From positions 806,001 through 870,000 of the forward strand of contig CAVRJN010000008.1 of assembly GCA_963721585.1 (NCBI GenBank): a DNA stretch of 64,000 bases, in the 5' to 3' direction. Numbering within the stretch: the stretch's first letter is position 1; each line of letters starts with the position of its first letter. The DNA comes from Bog-473 sp963721585. GTDB taxonomy: Bacteria > Actinomycetota > Acidimicrobiia > Acidimicrobiales > RAAP-2. The position numbers and the translations under genes were made by a program. Under the pieces are notes generated by a model, which saw nothing but the letters and a program-made list of their open reading frames with translations, did not search any database and was not told the DNA's origin. Below, in pieces: positions 50,071-58,603 of this stretch.

Positions 50071-51471
50071 TCAGCCGACCGAGCCTTCCATCTGCAACTC
50101 AATGAGGCGGCTCCACTCCACCGCGTATTCCATCGGCAGCGTGCGGGTGACCGGCTCGATGAAGCCGTTGACGATCATGCCCATCGCCTGCTGCTCGGAG
50201 AGCCCTCGGCTCATCAGATAGAAGAGCTGGTCGTCGCCGACCTTCGAAACGGTCGCCTCGTGGCCTATGCGGGCGCTGCGCTCGCCGACCTCCATGTAGG
50301 GCTTCGTCTCCGAGATCGACTCGTCGTCGAGCAGGAGGGCGTCGCAACGCACGAAGGACTTGGCGCCGTACGCCTCCGGGTCCACGTGCACCTTGCCCCG
50401 GTAGGTGGTGACGCCGCCGTCCTTGGAGATGGACTTGGACACGATGGTCGAGGTCGTCTCCGGGGCGATGTGGTACATCTTGGCGCCGGCGTCCTGGTGC
50501 TGGCCCGCCCCGGCGTAGGCCACGGAGAGAACCTCGCCGCTCGCCTTCGGCCCCATCAGGTAGACGGACGGGTACTTCATGGTCAGGCGGGACCCGATGT
50601 TGCCGTCGATCCACTCGACGTGCGCCTCGGCCTCGGCGCGGGCCCGCTTCGTGACGAGGTTGTACACGTTCGTCGACCAGTTCTGAATGGTCGTGTAGGT
50701 GATGCGCGACCCCGGCAGGGCGACGAGCTCCACCACGGCGGAGTGCAGCGAGTCGGTGGAGTACACGGGGGCGGAGCAGCCCTCGATGTAGTGCACCTGG
50801 GAGCCCTCGTCGGCGATGATCAGCGTGCGCTCGAACTGGCCCATGTTCTCGGCGTTGATCCGGAAATAGGCCTGCAGCGGCATATCCACCTTCACACCCG
50901 GCGGGACGTAGATGAAGGAGCCACCCGACCACACGGCCGAGTTCAACGCAGCGAACTTGTTGTCGTTGGGCGGGATGATCTTGCCGAACCACTTGCGCAC
51001 GAGGTCGGGGTACTCGCGCACCGCGGTGTCCATGTCGCAGAAGAAGACACCCTGCTCCTCGAGATCCTCGCGGTTGCGGTGGAACACGACCTCGGACTCG
51101 TACTGGGCGGTGACGCCGGAGAGGTACTTGCGCTCGGCCTCGGGGATCCCGAGCTTCTCGTACGTGTTCTTGATGGCGTCGGGGAGGTCTTCCCACTTGT
51201 CCACCTGCCCGCCGGTGGGCTTGATGTAATAGAAGATGTCGTCGAAGTCGAGGTTCGGCATCTGCGTGGCGAACCAGGGAGCCATCGGCTTGCGCTCGAA
51301 GTGCCTGAGGGCGCGGAGCCGGAAGTCCCGCATCCACTGGGGCTCGTTCTTCATCTCCGACATCTCGCGCACGATCGACTCGTTCAGGCCCTTCTTGGGC
51401 TTGAAGACGTAATCCTCGGCGTCGCTCCACCCGAGCTGGTACCGCCCGAGGTCGAGATCCGTGGTGGCCAT
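50071..51471 (-). CDS. sufB: Fe-S cluster assembly scaffold subunit SufB
   Basis: 466 aa. SufB core features: KKGLNESIVREMSEMKNEPQWMRDFRLRALRHFERKPMAPWF, VFFCDMDTAVREYPDLVRKWFGKIIPPNDNKFAALNSAVWSGGSFIYVPPGVKVDMPLQAYFRINAENMGQFERTLIIADEGS, and YIEGCSAP with the conserved Cys. The ending RGLSEQQAMGMIVNGFIEPVTRTLPMEYAVEWSRLIELQMEGSVG is typical. ATG 51471 with AGGAG 4 nt upstream. Assembles nascent clusters with SufC and SufD. The first gene of the minus-strand SUF group. Confidence 0.95.
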   Translation of the reverse strand: MATTDLDLGRYQLGWSDAEDYVFKPKKGLNESIVREMSEMKNEPQWMRDFRLRALRHFERKPMAPWFATQMPNLDFDDIFYYIKPTGGQVDKWEDLPDAIKNTYEKLGIPEAERKYLSGVTAQYESEVVFHRNREDLEEQGVFFCDMDTAVREYPDLVRKWFGKIIPPNDNKFAALNSAVWSGGSFIYVPPGVKVDMPLQAYFRINAENMGQFERTLIIADEGSQVHYIEGCSAPVYSTDSLHSAVVELVALPGSRITYTTIQNWSTNVYNLVTKRARAEAEAHVEWIDGNIGSRLTMKYPSVYLMGPKASGEVLSVAYAGAGQHQDAGAKMYHIAPETTSTIVSKSISKDGGVTTYRGKVHVDPEAYGAKSFVRCDALLLDDESISETKPYMEVGERSARIGHEATVSKVGDDQLFYLMSRGLSEQQAMGMIVNGFIEPVTRTLPMEYAVEWSRLIELQMEGSVG

Positions 51472-51493
51472 GTGGCTCCTAGGTCGGAAGAAG

Positions 51494-51526
51494 GGGGAAT
51501 TTCCCCTATGGAGATAGTAACAACTA
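51494..51526. promoter_or_regulatory. Two inverted repeats upstream of sufB
   Basis: GGGGAA-T-TTCCCC (51494-51506) is a perfect palindrome with one central base. Next to it, TAGT-TGTT-ACTA on the minus strand (51526-51515) holds a TACTAT that could be a -10 element for sufB. The pair sits 23 to 55 nt before the sufB ATG, where a cluster-status repressor of the SUF operon would be expected to bind. No regulator gene is adjacent. Confidence 0.4.
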
Positions 51527-51593
51527 CCCAGGCCAGCCGAAACGTCTGCGGAGCGCACCGGTGTGTCGCCAGCCGTGGCAGGCTCTCGACCGT

Positions 51594-53750
51594 ATGGCCA
51601 ACCCCCCCATCGCGCCCCGGCGCCCCCACGTCATTTCGGCCCACGGCGACGACCGCGAAGATCCCTGGTTCTGGCTCCGCGAGCGCGACGACCCCGAGGT
51701 CCTCGCCTATCTCGAGGCCGAGAACGCCTACACCGAGCAGGAGATCGCCCCCCTCGCCCCGCTCCGCGGCAGCCTGTTCGAGGAGATGAGGGCCAGGATC
51801 AAAGAGACCGACATGTCGGTGCCCACCCGACGGGGTCCGTGGTGGTACTACTCGCGCACCGAGGAGGGGAAGGACTACGGCATCCACTGCCGGCGCCCCG
51901 CCCGCGGTCCGCAGGAGCTGCCGCCGGCCGGAGAGCCGGGCGAGGAGGAGCAGATCCTGCTCGACGAGAACGTGCTCGCCGAGGGCACGGACTACTTCGC
52001 CGTCGGGAGTGCCGCAGTGAGCCACGACCATCGCTGGCTGGCGTATTCGACCGATCACCTCGGCAACGAGAAGTACGAGCTGCGGTTCCGGCCGCTCGAT
52101 GCCGGCATCGCCGGCGCCCCCGAGACCGTGCCCGAGACCGGATACGGGCTGGCCTGGTCCGCGGAAGCTGACGAGGTCTTCTACGTCCGCATGGACGAGG
52201 CGCAGCGGCCTTTCCAGCTCTGGCGCCATCACCTGGGCAGCGACCCGGCCGGCGATGTGCTCGTCTTCGAGGAGCCCGACCGGCGTTTCTCGCTCGGGAC
52301 CGGATCCACCCGGGATACCGCATTCGTGCTCATCGGCCTGCACAGCACCAACACCACCGAATGGCTCGCCATACCCTCGTCCGATCCGCTGGCCGTGCCC
52401 AGCGTCGTCCTGCCGCGCCGCGAAGGGGTGGAGTATGCCGTCGACCACCTCACGCCCGCCTCGGGTGGCACGGGCTGGTTCATCGTCCTCACCAACGAGG
52501 AGGCCCAGGACTTCCGGGTCCTGGCGGCCCCGGACGACGCTCTCGGGGCAGCCGACGCAGCGGCCGCCTGGCGCGAGGTCGTCCCGCACCGGCCCGGGAC
52601 CCGCATTGAGGACGTCGACGCCTTCGGCCGCGCCCTCGTCCTGAGCGAGCGCGGCGAGGCCCAGCCCCGGGTGCGCGTCCTCCCCCTCCCCGACCAGGAC
52701 GACCCCTTCTCGGCCGATCTGCTCCAGTCGGGCTGGATCGTCCCGTCGATCGAGAGCCCCTCCTCGACCTGGCTCGGCGCCAACCCCGAGCCCGACGCTC
52801 CCGCACTGCGCATCGGCCGCACGTCCCTGGTGACGCCCTCGAGCGTCCTTCAGATCACGCTGGACGAACGCCACGAGACGCTGCTCAAACAGGAGCCCGT
52901 GCTCGGCGACTTCGACCCGGTTCGCTACACCACCTACCGGGAATGGGCCGTCGCGCCCGACGGGACGCGTGTTCCGCTCTCGGTGGTCCACCGGAAGGAT
53001 CTCGAGCTCCCCGCCCCGTGCATCCTCTACGGCTACGGCGCGTACGAAATGAGCATCGACCCGTCGTTCTCGCCTCACCGGCTGTCGCTCTACGACCGCG
53101 GCATCGTCTTCGCCATCGCCCACGTGCGTGGCGGCGGGGAGATGGGCCGGGCCTGGTACGAGGACGGACGGATGGAGCACAAGGCCAACACGTTCTCGGA
53201 CTTCATCGCCTGCGGGCGCCATCTGATCGACGCAGGGATCGCCCGTCGGGGGCTCCTGGCCGGTCGTGGTGCCTCGGCCGGCGGCCTGCTCATAGGCGCT
53301 GTGGCGAACGAGGCGCCCGAGCTCTTCCGGGGACTCGTGGCGGAGGTGCCATTCGTCGACTGCGTGACCACCATGCTCGACGACGAGTTGCCCCTGACCG
53401 TCGGCGAGTGGGAGGAATGGGGGAACCCGCTCGCGGACGAGTCGGCCTACCTGCGCATGCTGACCTATTCGCCCTACGACAACGTGACGGGGCAGAACAC
53501 GGATGGCTCGCCGCGCACGTACCCGGACCTCTTCGTCACGGCTGGCCTGAACGATCCGCGGGTCGCCTACTGGGAGCCGGCCAAATGGGTCGCCAAGCTG
53601 CGGGCCGAGTCGCCGTCGACCACGGTGCTCCTCAAGACCGAACTCGGTGCCGGCCACGGCGGTCCCTCGGGCCGCTACGACGCCTGGAAGGAGGAGGCCC
53701 TGCTCTACACGTTCCTCCTCGACGTCCTGGGGCTGGCCGCGGAGGGCTGA
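51594..53750 (+). CDS. S9-family prolyl oligopeptidase (oligopeptidase B-like)
   Basis: 718 aa cytosolic serine peptidase. An N-terminal beta-propeller (roughly 70 to 420) follows EDPWFWLRERDDPEVLAYLEAENAYTE, the S9A/oligopeptidase B opening. The catalytic domain has VHRKDLELPAPCILYGYGAYE, nucleophile GRGASAGGLLIGAV (Ser), acid GLNDPRVAYWEPAKW (Asp) and His in GAGHGGPSGRYD. Cleaves short peptides after basic residues or proline, depending on subfamily. ATG 51594. No signal peptide is seen. Confidence 0.92.
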   Translation: MANPPIAPRRPHVISAHGDDREDPWFWLRERDDPEVLAYLEAENAYTEQEIAPLAPLRGSLFEEMRARIKETDMSVPTRRGPWWYYSRTEEGKDYGIHCRRPARGPQELPPAGEPGEEEQILLDENVLAEGTDYFAVGSAAVSHDHRWLAYSTDHLGNEKYELRFRPLDAGIAGAPETVPETGYGLAWSAEADEVFYVRMDEAQRPFQLWRHHLGSDPAGDVLVFEEPDRRFSLGTGSTRDTAFVLIGLHSTNTTEWLAIPSSDPLAVPSVVLPRREGVEYAVDHLTPASGGTGWFIVLTNEEAQDFRVLAAPDDALGAADAAAAWREVVPHRPGTRIEDVDAFGRALVLSERGEAQPRVRVLPLPDQDDPFSADLLQSGWIVPSIESPSSTWLGANPEPDAPALRIGRTSLVTPSSVLQITLDERHETLLKQEPVLGDFDPVRYTTYREWAVAPDGTRVPLSVVHRKDLELPAPCILYGYGAYEMSIDPSFSPHRLSLYDRGIVFAIAHVRGGGEMGRAWYEDGRMEHKANTFSDFIACGRHLIDAGIARRGLLAGRGASAGGLLIGAVANEAPELFRGLVAEVPFVDCVTTMLDDELPLTVGEWEEWGNPLADESAYLRMLTYSPYDNVTGQNTDGSPRTYPDLFVTAGLNDPRVAYWEPAKWVAKLRAESPSTTVLLKTELGAGHGGPSGRYDAWKEEALLYTFLLDVLGLAAEG

Positions 53751-53770
53751 GCGAGGGCGGCGGTCGGGTG

Positions 53771-54709
53771 CTAGCCGGGCGTGGTCGCCGTGGTCGTCGA
53801 CGACCCGGCCGTCTGGAAATTGAGCGTGAACGGCGCCTGGTTGCCCGGCGGCAGCGTCACCGGTGAACCGTTCACGTTGGCGGTGAACACCCCCGGCGCC
53901 CCGGCGATCACCGTGACCGGTCCGCTGGCGGCGATGGCATGGGACTGGCCGGACTGCAACGTCGTCGTGAAGAGCACGGCACGCGTCGCGGTGTTGGTGA
54001 CCTCCACCCAGCACTCCCCCGAGGTGGCGCCGACGGTCAGGGAATAGTCAGCCGCTCCCACGGTGTACGTCGCCGAGTGGGCCGTCGCCGCGGTCGCCGC
54101 CGATACAGGAGGCGGGGCCGTCGTGCTGGTGGTGGTCGTCGTCGCACGGTGAGGGTGCGCGGCCGGCGGGTGGGTGATGCCGGGCCTGGACGTCCCGACG
54201 CCGGCTGCCTTGCCGTGGTGCTTCGCGTTGTCCGAGTGCAGCCCGGTGAGGATGAGCACGAGAACGAGGACCAGGACGGCGGCGACCGCGGCGGCCGGGC
54301 CGGCGAGGCGGCGGGGGCGGTGGTTGATGGAGTGGATGACCCGGTCCTCGTTCCCGGTCATGAAGGTCGCGGGGACCGGCTCGAGGCTGGCGTCGTCGAA
54401 CGACAGCGGCTCGGAGGAAGTGGGCACCGGCGGAGGCGGGACGGGTGGGACAGGGGACTTGCCGGACTCGGTGAGACGCACCGTCGATGATCCCGCGACC
54501 CGGAACGCCGAGGACGGGAACACACCCACATTGCTGTCCCGACCGTTCGCGCTGTCGGCGGTCGGGTGAGCCCGTATCTCTTCGAGCGTGTGCAGCTGGC
54601 GGTGGTAGTGCTCTACGGAGTGCTCGTCGTCGTGGGTGCGCCGGGCCATGAGGACAGCCGCGATGACGCCCAACACGACGACGACCGCCACAAGTCCCCC
54701 GATCAGCAC
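53771..54709 (-). CDS. Two-membrane-segment protein with DUF4115/RodZ-C-like extracellular domain
   Basis: 312 aa. N-terminal transmembrane helix (GGLVAVVVVLGVIAAVLMAR), a cytoplasmic-looking His-rich stretch and Pro-rich linker, then a second helix (AGPAAAVAAVLVLVLVLILTGL), followed by an outside Thr-rich stalk. The C-terminal domain SATYTVGAADYSLTVGATSGECWVEVTN, VLFTTTLQSGQS and NVNGSPVTLPPG matches the DUF4115 beta-domain seen at the C-terminus of RodZ. It may link the envelope to cell-shape factors (inference). GTG start. Confidence 0.75.
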   Translation of the reverse strand: MLIGGLVAVVVVLGVIAAVLMARRTHDDEHSVEHYHRQLHTLEEIRAHPTADSANGRDSNVGVFPSSAFRVAGSSTVRLTESGKSPVPPVPPPPVPTSSEPLSFDDASLEPVPATFMTGNEDRVIHSINHRPRRLAGPAAAVAAVLVLVLVLILTGLHSDNAKHHGKAAGVGTSRPGITHPPAAHPHRATTTTTSTTAPPPVSAATAATAHSATYTVGAADYSLTVGATSGECWVEVTNTATRAVLFTTTLQSGQSHAIAASGPVTVIAGAPGVFTANVNGSPVTLPPGNQAPFTLNFQTAGSSTTTATTPG

Positions 54710-54864
54710 CGCCCCCTATTCAACAGGATGAACGGGGCTTGATATAGCGCGACCGCGGCCTCGCGAAACCAGCCCGGCGGCGCTGCTCTCCCGAGGGCCC
54801 GGGAGGACCCCGGCCCAGAGCCGTCGCGGCCCTCGGCGGGACGGCCGGGGCGGCCCTCAGCGGG

Positions 54865-55410
54865 TCAGGCGGACAGCCGGGGCCGGATGTCGTCCGGGAT
54901 GTCGTTGCGCCCGGGGTTGCCCTGATCGCGCTTGGAGAGGATCGGGTCGGTGACACCCCAGTCGGCCCCGACAGCGGGATCGTCCCAGGCCAATCCGTGC
55001 TCATCGGAGTCGTCGTAGTAGTTGTCGACAAGATAGGTGAGCAGGATGTCGGTCAGGGATGAAAAACCGTGGGCCACGCCCGGTGGGATGTACACGCCCT
55101 GATCGACGTCGCCGTCGAGTTCGATGATCTCGGTGGCCCCATCCGTGCGGGAGCCGACGCGCAGGTCGTGCAGGACGACGCGGACACGACCCCGCAGTGC
55201 ATACCAGTAGTCGGCCTGGTGCAGGTGGAAGTGCAGGCCGACCACGGCGCCCGCCTGCTTCTCCGAGCGGTTGCCCTGAATCATTTCGGGCCGGTCGGGG
55301 AACCAGCTGCGCCGATAGGTCTCGACGAAGCGGCCACGCTCGTCGCCGTGCACGTCCGGACGGACAAGCACGACGTCATCGATGACCTTGGACGGGATCA
55401 GCTCTGGCAT
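54865..55410 (-). CDS. RmlC-family cupin (dTDP-4-dehydrorhamnose 3,5-epimerase-like)
   Basis: 181 aa. DERGRFVETYRRSWFPD and GLHFHLHQADYWYALRGRVRVVLHDLRVGSRTDG align with RmlC; IPPGVAHGFSSLTDILLTYLVDNYYDD completes the jelly-roll. The active-site His in GLHFH is present. The Lys in the usual PQAKLV-type strand seems replaced (QADYWYA), so it may epimerise another nucleotide-sugar or not be an epimerase. Tyr of YLVDNYYD is kept. It is 54 kb from the RmlB-like gene. ATG 55410. Confidence 0.82.
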   Translation of the reverse strand: MPELIPSKVIDDVVLVRPDVHGDERGRFVETYRRSWFPDRPEMIQGNRSEKQAGAVVGLHFHLHQADYWYALRGRVRVVLHDLRVGSRTDGATEIIELDGDVDQGVYIPPGVAHGFSSLTDILLTYLVDNYYDDSDEHGLAWDDPAVGADWGVTDPILSKRDQGNPGRNDIPDDIRPRLSA

Positions 55411-55423
55411 GGCGCGAACGGTA

Positions 55424-55900
55424 TCAGGAGTCGTAGCGGCCGAAGCCACCCCGGTAGAAGAGCAAGGGACTCCCCTCGCCGATCTCCATGGCCACCACGT
55501 GGCCGGTGACCAGCTCGTGGTCGCCGCCGTCGAAGATGTCGCCCAGGCGGCACTCGACGACCGCGAGCGAATGGTCGATGACCGGCGACCCCGTGATGCC
55601 GTGGGACCAGCCGACGCCCTCGAACTTGTCGCCCCCGGAGATGGCGAAGGAACGGCAGAGCGCCTCTTGCTGTTCCCCCAGAATGTTCACGCAGAACGCG
55701 CCCGCCTTGGCGATCCGGGGCCAGCTCGTCGAGCTACGGGCAGGGCACAGGATCACCATGGGCGGGTCGAGCGAGAGTGCGGCGAAGGACTGGCAAGAAA
55801 ACCCAACAGGCAGGCCGTCCTCCAGCGCGGTGACGATGGTGACCCCGGTGGCGAAGTGGCCGAGCACCTCGCGGAACCGGGCCTGGTCGAGGCCCGACAT
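55424..55900 (-). CDS. Flavin reductase domain protein
   Basis: 158 aa. FREVLGHFATGVTIVTAL, VGFSCQSFAALSLDPPMVILCPARSSTSWPRIAKAGAFCVNILGEQQEALCRSFA, and VVECRLGDIFDGGDHELVTGHVVAMEIG match the HpaC/HsaB-type FMN reductases that feed two-component monooxygenases. ATG start. No partner oxygenase lies within the window, so its pair must be elsewhere. It follows the MBL gene directly on the same strand (2 nt apart). Confidence 0.9.
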   Translation of the reverse strand: MSGLDQARFREVLGHFATGVTIVTALEDGLPVGFSCQSFAALSLDPPMVILCPARSSTSWPRIAKAGAFCVNILGEQQEALCRSFAISGGDKFEGVGWSHGITGSPVIDHSLAVVECRLGDIFDGGDHELVTGHVVAMEIGEGSPLLFYRGGFGRYDS

Positions 55901-55902
55901 GC

Positions 55903-56757
55903 TTATGCCTTGCCGAGGTCGATCGACTGGGACTCGTGAGCAGAAGACACCTCGTCCACGAGCTTGGCTTCGGGGAGCCGACGGGCCTGGTTCAGAATGC
56001 GGTCGAGCTCGCGGTCGGTGTGGGAAGGGTCGTGGTGCGAGAGCAGCAGTCGCTTCGCCCCGGTTTCCGCTGCCACGTGCACGGCGTACGCGGCAGTGGA
56101 ATGGCCCCAGTCCGCCTTGGCCGAGAACTCGTCGTCGGTGTACTGGCCGTCATGGATCAGTAGGTCGACGCCCTGACACAACTCGAGCACGGCCTCGGGA
56201 ATGGCCCGCCGGTCGAGCGGCGCCTGGTGATCGGACATGTAGGCGACGGACCGGCCCTCGGCCTCAATGCGGAATCCGAGCGTCTCGCCGGCGTGCGGAA
56301 TCGGCCGGGCCATGATCTTCGCCGACCCGATGGAGAAGTCCTCGGACCCGACGTCGATGGTCATGAGCTCGCCCCGGAACTGCTCCATGTGGATGGGGAA
56401 CACGGGCGGCTGCACGGCGGCGTGGAGCGCGTCCTTGAGGGTGCCCTTGGGCTGCGGTGGCCCGTACACGGTGAGGCGCGCGCCGGGGTCGTGCAGCGGG
56501 CCGAAGAACGGGATCCCCAGAATGTGGTCGAAGTGGAGGTGGGTCAGCAACGCCGTGGCGTGCATGGGCGTCCCCAGCGCCCGCACCTCCCGCTGCAGGA
56601 CGTCACCGTACGACCGCAGGCCGGTGCCCAGGTCGACAATCAGCGGCTCGTCGCCCTCGATGTCGATGACCAGGCACGAGGTGTTCCCCCCATAGCGCCT
56701 GTAGCGATCCCCCGAGCACGGGCACGACCCCCGCACGCCGTAGAACGTGACGTTCAC
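55903..56757 (-). CDS. Metallo-beta-lactamase-fold phosphodiesterase-like protein
   Basis: 284 aa. VTFYGVRGSCPCSGDRYRRYGGNTSCLVIDIEGDEPLIVDLGTGLRSYG is the start of the PhnP/cAMP-PDE-like MBL class. Zinc motif LLTHLHFDHILGIPFF; MARPIPHAGETLGFRIEAEG; LLIHDGQYTDDEF; RLLLSHHDPSHTD. These enzymes cleave cyclic nucleotides or phosphonates, or are RNase Z-like. GTG 56757; the longer upstream frame is antisense to the divergent epoxide hydrolase (43 bp apart). Confidence 0.85.
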   Translation of the reverse strand: MNVTFYGVRGSCPCSGDRYRRYGGNTSCLVIDIEGDEPLIVDLGTGLRSYGDVLQREVRALGTPMHATALLTHLHFDHILGIPFFGPLHDPGARLTVYGPPQPKGTLKDALHAAVQPPVFPIHMEQFRGELMTIDVGSEDFSIGSAKIMARPIPHAGETLGFRIEAEGRSVAYMSDHQAPLDRRAIPEAVLELCQGVDLLIHDGQYTDDEFSAKADWGHSTAAYAVHVAAETGAKRLLLSHHDPSHTDRELDRILNQARRLPEAKLVDEVSSAHESQSIDLGKA

Positions 56758-56800
56758 CCAGTCGACGTTACCCTGCGCCGGCACGGTACGTTCTGCGCCT

Positions 56801-57676
56801 ATGCCGACAGAACAACGGACCGTCACTGCGAACGGGCTGGAATTCGCCTGCCTGACCGACGGGCCCGGGGACGGGCCGCTCGCCCTCTGCCTGCACGGCT
56901 TCCCCGATACGGCACACACCTGGCGCCACCTGCTGCCAGAACTGGCGGCCGCGGGTTTCCGGGCCGTGGCGCCGTTCCAGCGCGGCTACGCCCCGACCGC
57001 CATTCCGGCCGACGGGCGCTATCAGATCGGAGCGCTGGTGCAGGACGCCAACGCGCTGCACGAAGTCCTCGGGGGCGGCGACGACGCCGTCATCATCGGC
57101 CACGACTGGGGCGCCCTGGCCACCTACGGCGCCGTCGCCCACCAACCCGACCGCTGGCACCGGGCCATTACGGCGGCCGTCCCCCCGACCGCATCCATCG
57201 GCATGTCGCTCTTCACCTACGCACAGCTGCAGAAGAGCTGGTACATGTTCTTCTTCCTGTCCCCGACGGCCGAGATCGCGCTCCCCCTCGACGACTACGC
57301 CTTCATCGACCACCTCTGGCGCGACTGGTCACCTGGCTACGACGGCACGTGGGACGCCGCCCGCGTCAAGGAGTCGATCGGCGACCCCGAGCACATCGCC
57401 GCCGCCATCGGGTACTACCGCGCCATGTGGGACCCCACGCTGCAGGCGCCCGAACTGGCCGACGAGCAGGCGGCGGCACTGATGCCGACCCCCAAGCCGA
57501 CGTTGTATCTCCATGGCCGCGACGACAACTGCATGCTGTTGTCCTCCATCGGATCCCCGCTCGACTTCATGGCAGACGGCTCGGAGGTGGCGATCATCGA
57601 CGACACCGGCCACTTCCTGCACGTGGAGCAACCGGAGGTCGTCAACCGCCGCATCGTCCGCTTCCTGACGGCGTAA
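56801..57676 (+). CDS. Epoxide hydrolase-like alpha/beta-hydrolase
   Basis: 291 aa. LCLHGFPDTAHTWRHLLPELAAAGFRAVAPFQRGYAPT, nucleophile IGHDWGALATYG (Asp, typical of epoxide hydrolases and haloalkane dehalogenases), YLHGRDDNCML (acid) and DDTGHFLHVEQP (His). A cap domain holds MSLFTYAQLQKSWYMFFFL. Opening of an epoxide or similar ester is the likely reaction; substrate not given. ATG 56801. Confidence 0.87.
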   Translation: MPTEQRTVTANGLEFACLTDGPGDGPLALCLHGFPDTAHTWRHLLPELAAAGFRAVAPFQRGYAPTAIPADGRYQIGALVQDANALHEVLGGGDDAVIIGHDWGALATYGAVAHQPDRWHRAITAAVPPTASIGMSLFTYAQLQKSWYMFFFLSPTAEIALPLDDYAFIDHLWRDWSPGYDGTWDAARVKESIGDPEHIAAAIGYYRAMWDPTLQAPELADEQAAALMPTPKPTLYLHGRDDNCMLLSSIGSPLDFMADGSEVAIIDDTGHFLHVEQPEVVNRRIVRFLTA

Positions 57677-57705
57677 CGGCCGGCGCCGCGTCGCCCGAGC
57701 TCCCG

Positions 57706-58596
57706 CTACCGGAGGCGAAGGACGGGATCCTTCGCGCCCGACCATGCGGCGAAGCCCTCCGCCACCAAGGCGGCCGCCACCCGCTCTGCTCGTGCCGGAT
57801 CCTCCGGCCAGCCGCAGGCGCCGGCGAGGCCGCTGCGCCGCACGCCGCCGCGGCGCAGCGCATTGAGCAGGCGGCCCCTGCCCTGGCGGTCCGACCCCGC
57901 GAACGTGCTCTGCGGTCGCGCCGTCGGGCTCAGCCGCCACGGGTCTGCTTCAGCATCCTCACCCCGGCGGCGCCAGGCGCACAGACGGCGCAGCGGGCAC
58001 CTGAGGCAATCGGGGCGCCCCGCCGTGCACACCGTGGCACCCAGGTCGAACATGGCCTGGTTGAACTCCCACGACTCGCCGACAGGCACCAGTTGGTCCC
58101 CGAGGGCCATCGCCTCGCGCAGCGTGAGCGGAGCGCCCGCGACACCGCGAGCCAGGACGCGCACGCCGTTGGTGTCGACCGCGGCCACATCGTCCCCGAA
58201 CGCGAAGCTCCGCACCGCCCGCGCCGTGTAGGGCCCCACGCCCGGCAGTGCGCGCAGTGCACCGTCGTCGTGGGGCACCATGCCGTCATGCTCGGTCACC
58301 ACAGCTACCGACGCCCGATGCAGGTTCAGTGCGCGCCTGTTGTAGCCCAGCCCCGACCAGAGGCGGACCACGGCGGCCGGTCCCGTCGCCGCACAGGCCG
58401 CCGGCGTGGGAAAGGCGGCAAGGAAGCGCTCGTACTGCGGGACGACGCGGTCGACCTGGGTCTGCTGCAGCATGACCTCGGAGACCAGAATCGACCAGGG
58501 GTCGCGCGTGCGTCGCCAGGGCAGATCGCGGCGGTGCTCCTCTCCCCACTCCAGCAGCCGGCGGCGGAAGCGCCGGACCCGGTCGGCCTGGAGCAG
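57706..58596 (-). CDS. mutY: Adenine DNA glycosylase MutY (unusual start codon)
   Basis: About 296 aa. It removes A mispaired with 8-oxoG. Residues upstream of ATG 58473 are needed: LLEWGEEHRRDLPWRRTRDPW and SEVMLQQTQV (catalytic Glu). That segment has no ATG, GTG or TTG; CTG 58596, with GAGG 5 nt upstream at the MaoC stop, is the likely start. Helix-hairpin-helix ALPGVGPYTARAVRSFAFGDDVAAVDTN (catalytic Asp), [4Fe-4S] Cys pattern C-x6-C-x2-C-x5-C in TVCTAGRPDCLRCPLRRLC, and C-terminal FAGSDRQGRGRLL. No NUDIX-like C-terminal domain of full length is visible, as in some actinobacteria. Confidence 0.87.
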   Translation of the reverse strand: MLQADRVRRFRRRLLEWGEEHRRDLPWRRTRDPWSILVSEVMLQQTQVDRVVPQYERFLAAFPTPAACAATGPAAVVRLWSGLGYNRRALNLHRASVAVVTEHDGMVPHDDGALRALPGVGPYTARAVRSFAFGDDVAAVDTNGVRVLARGVAGAPLTLREAMALGDQLVPVGESWEFNQAMFDLGATVCTAGRPDCLRCPLRRLCAWRRRGEDAEADPWRLSPTARPQSTFAGSDRQGRGRLLNALRRGGVRRSGLAGACGWPEDPARAERVAAALVAEGFAAWSGAKDPVLRLR

Positions 58597-58603
58597 CGGG
58601 GCC

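Noticed and set aside
51384..54014. 876-codon open frame on the minus strand
   Set aside because: Antisense to the prolyl oligopeptidase gene, which has a full catalytic triad and family motifs; the antisense frame has none.
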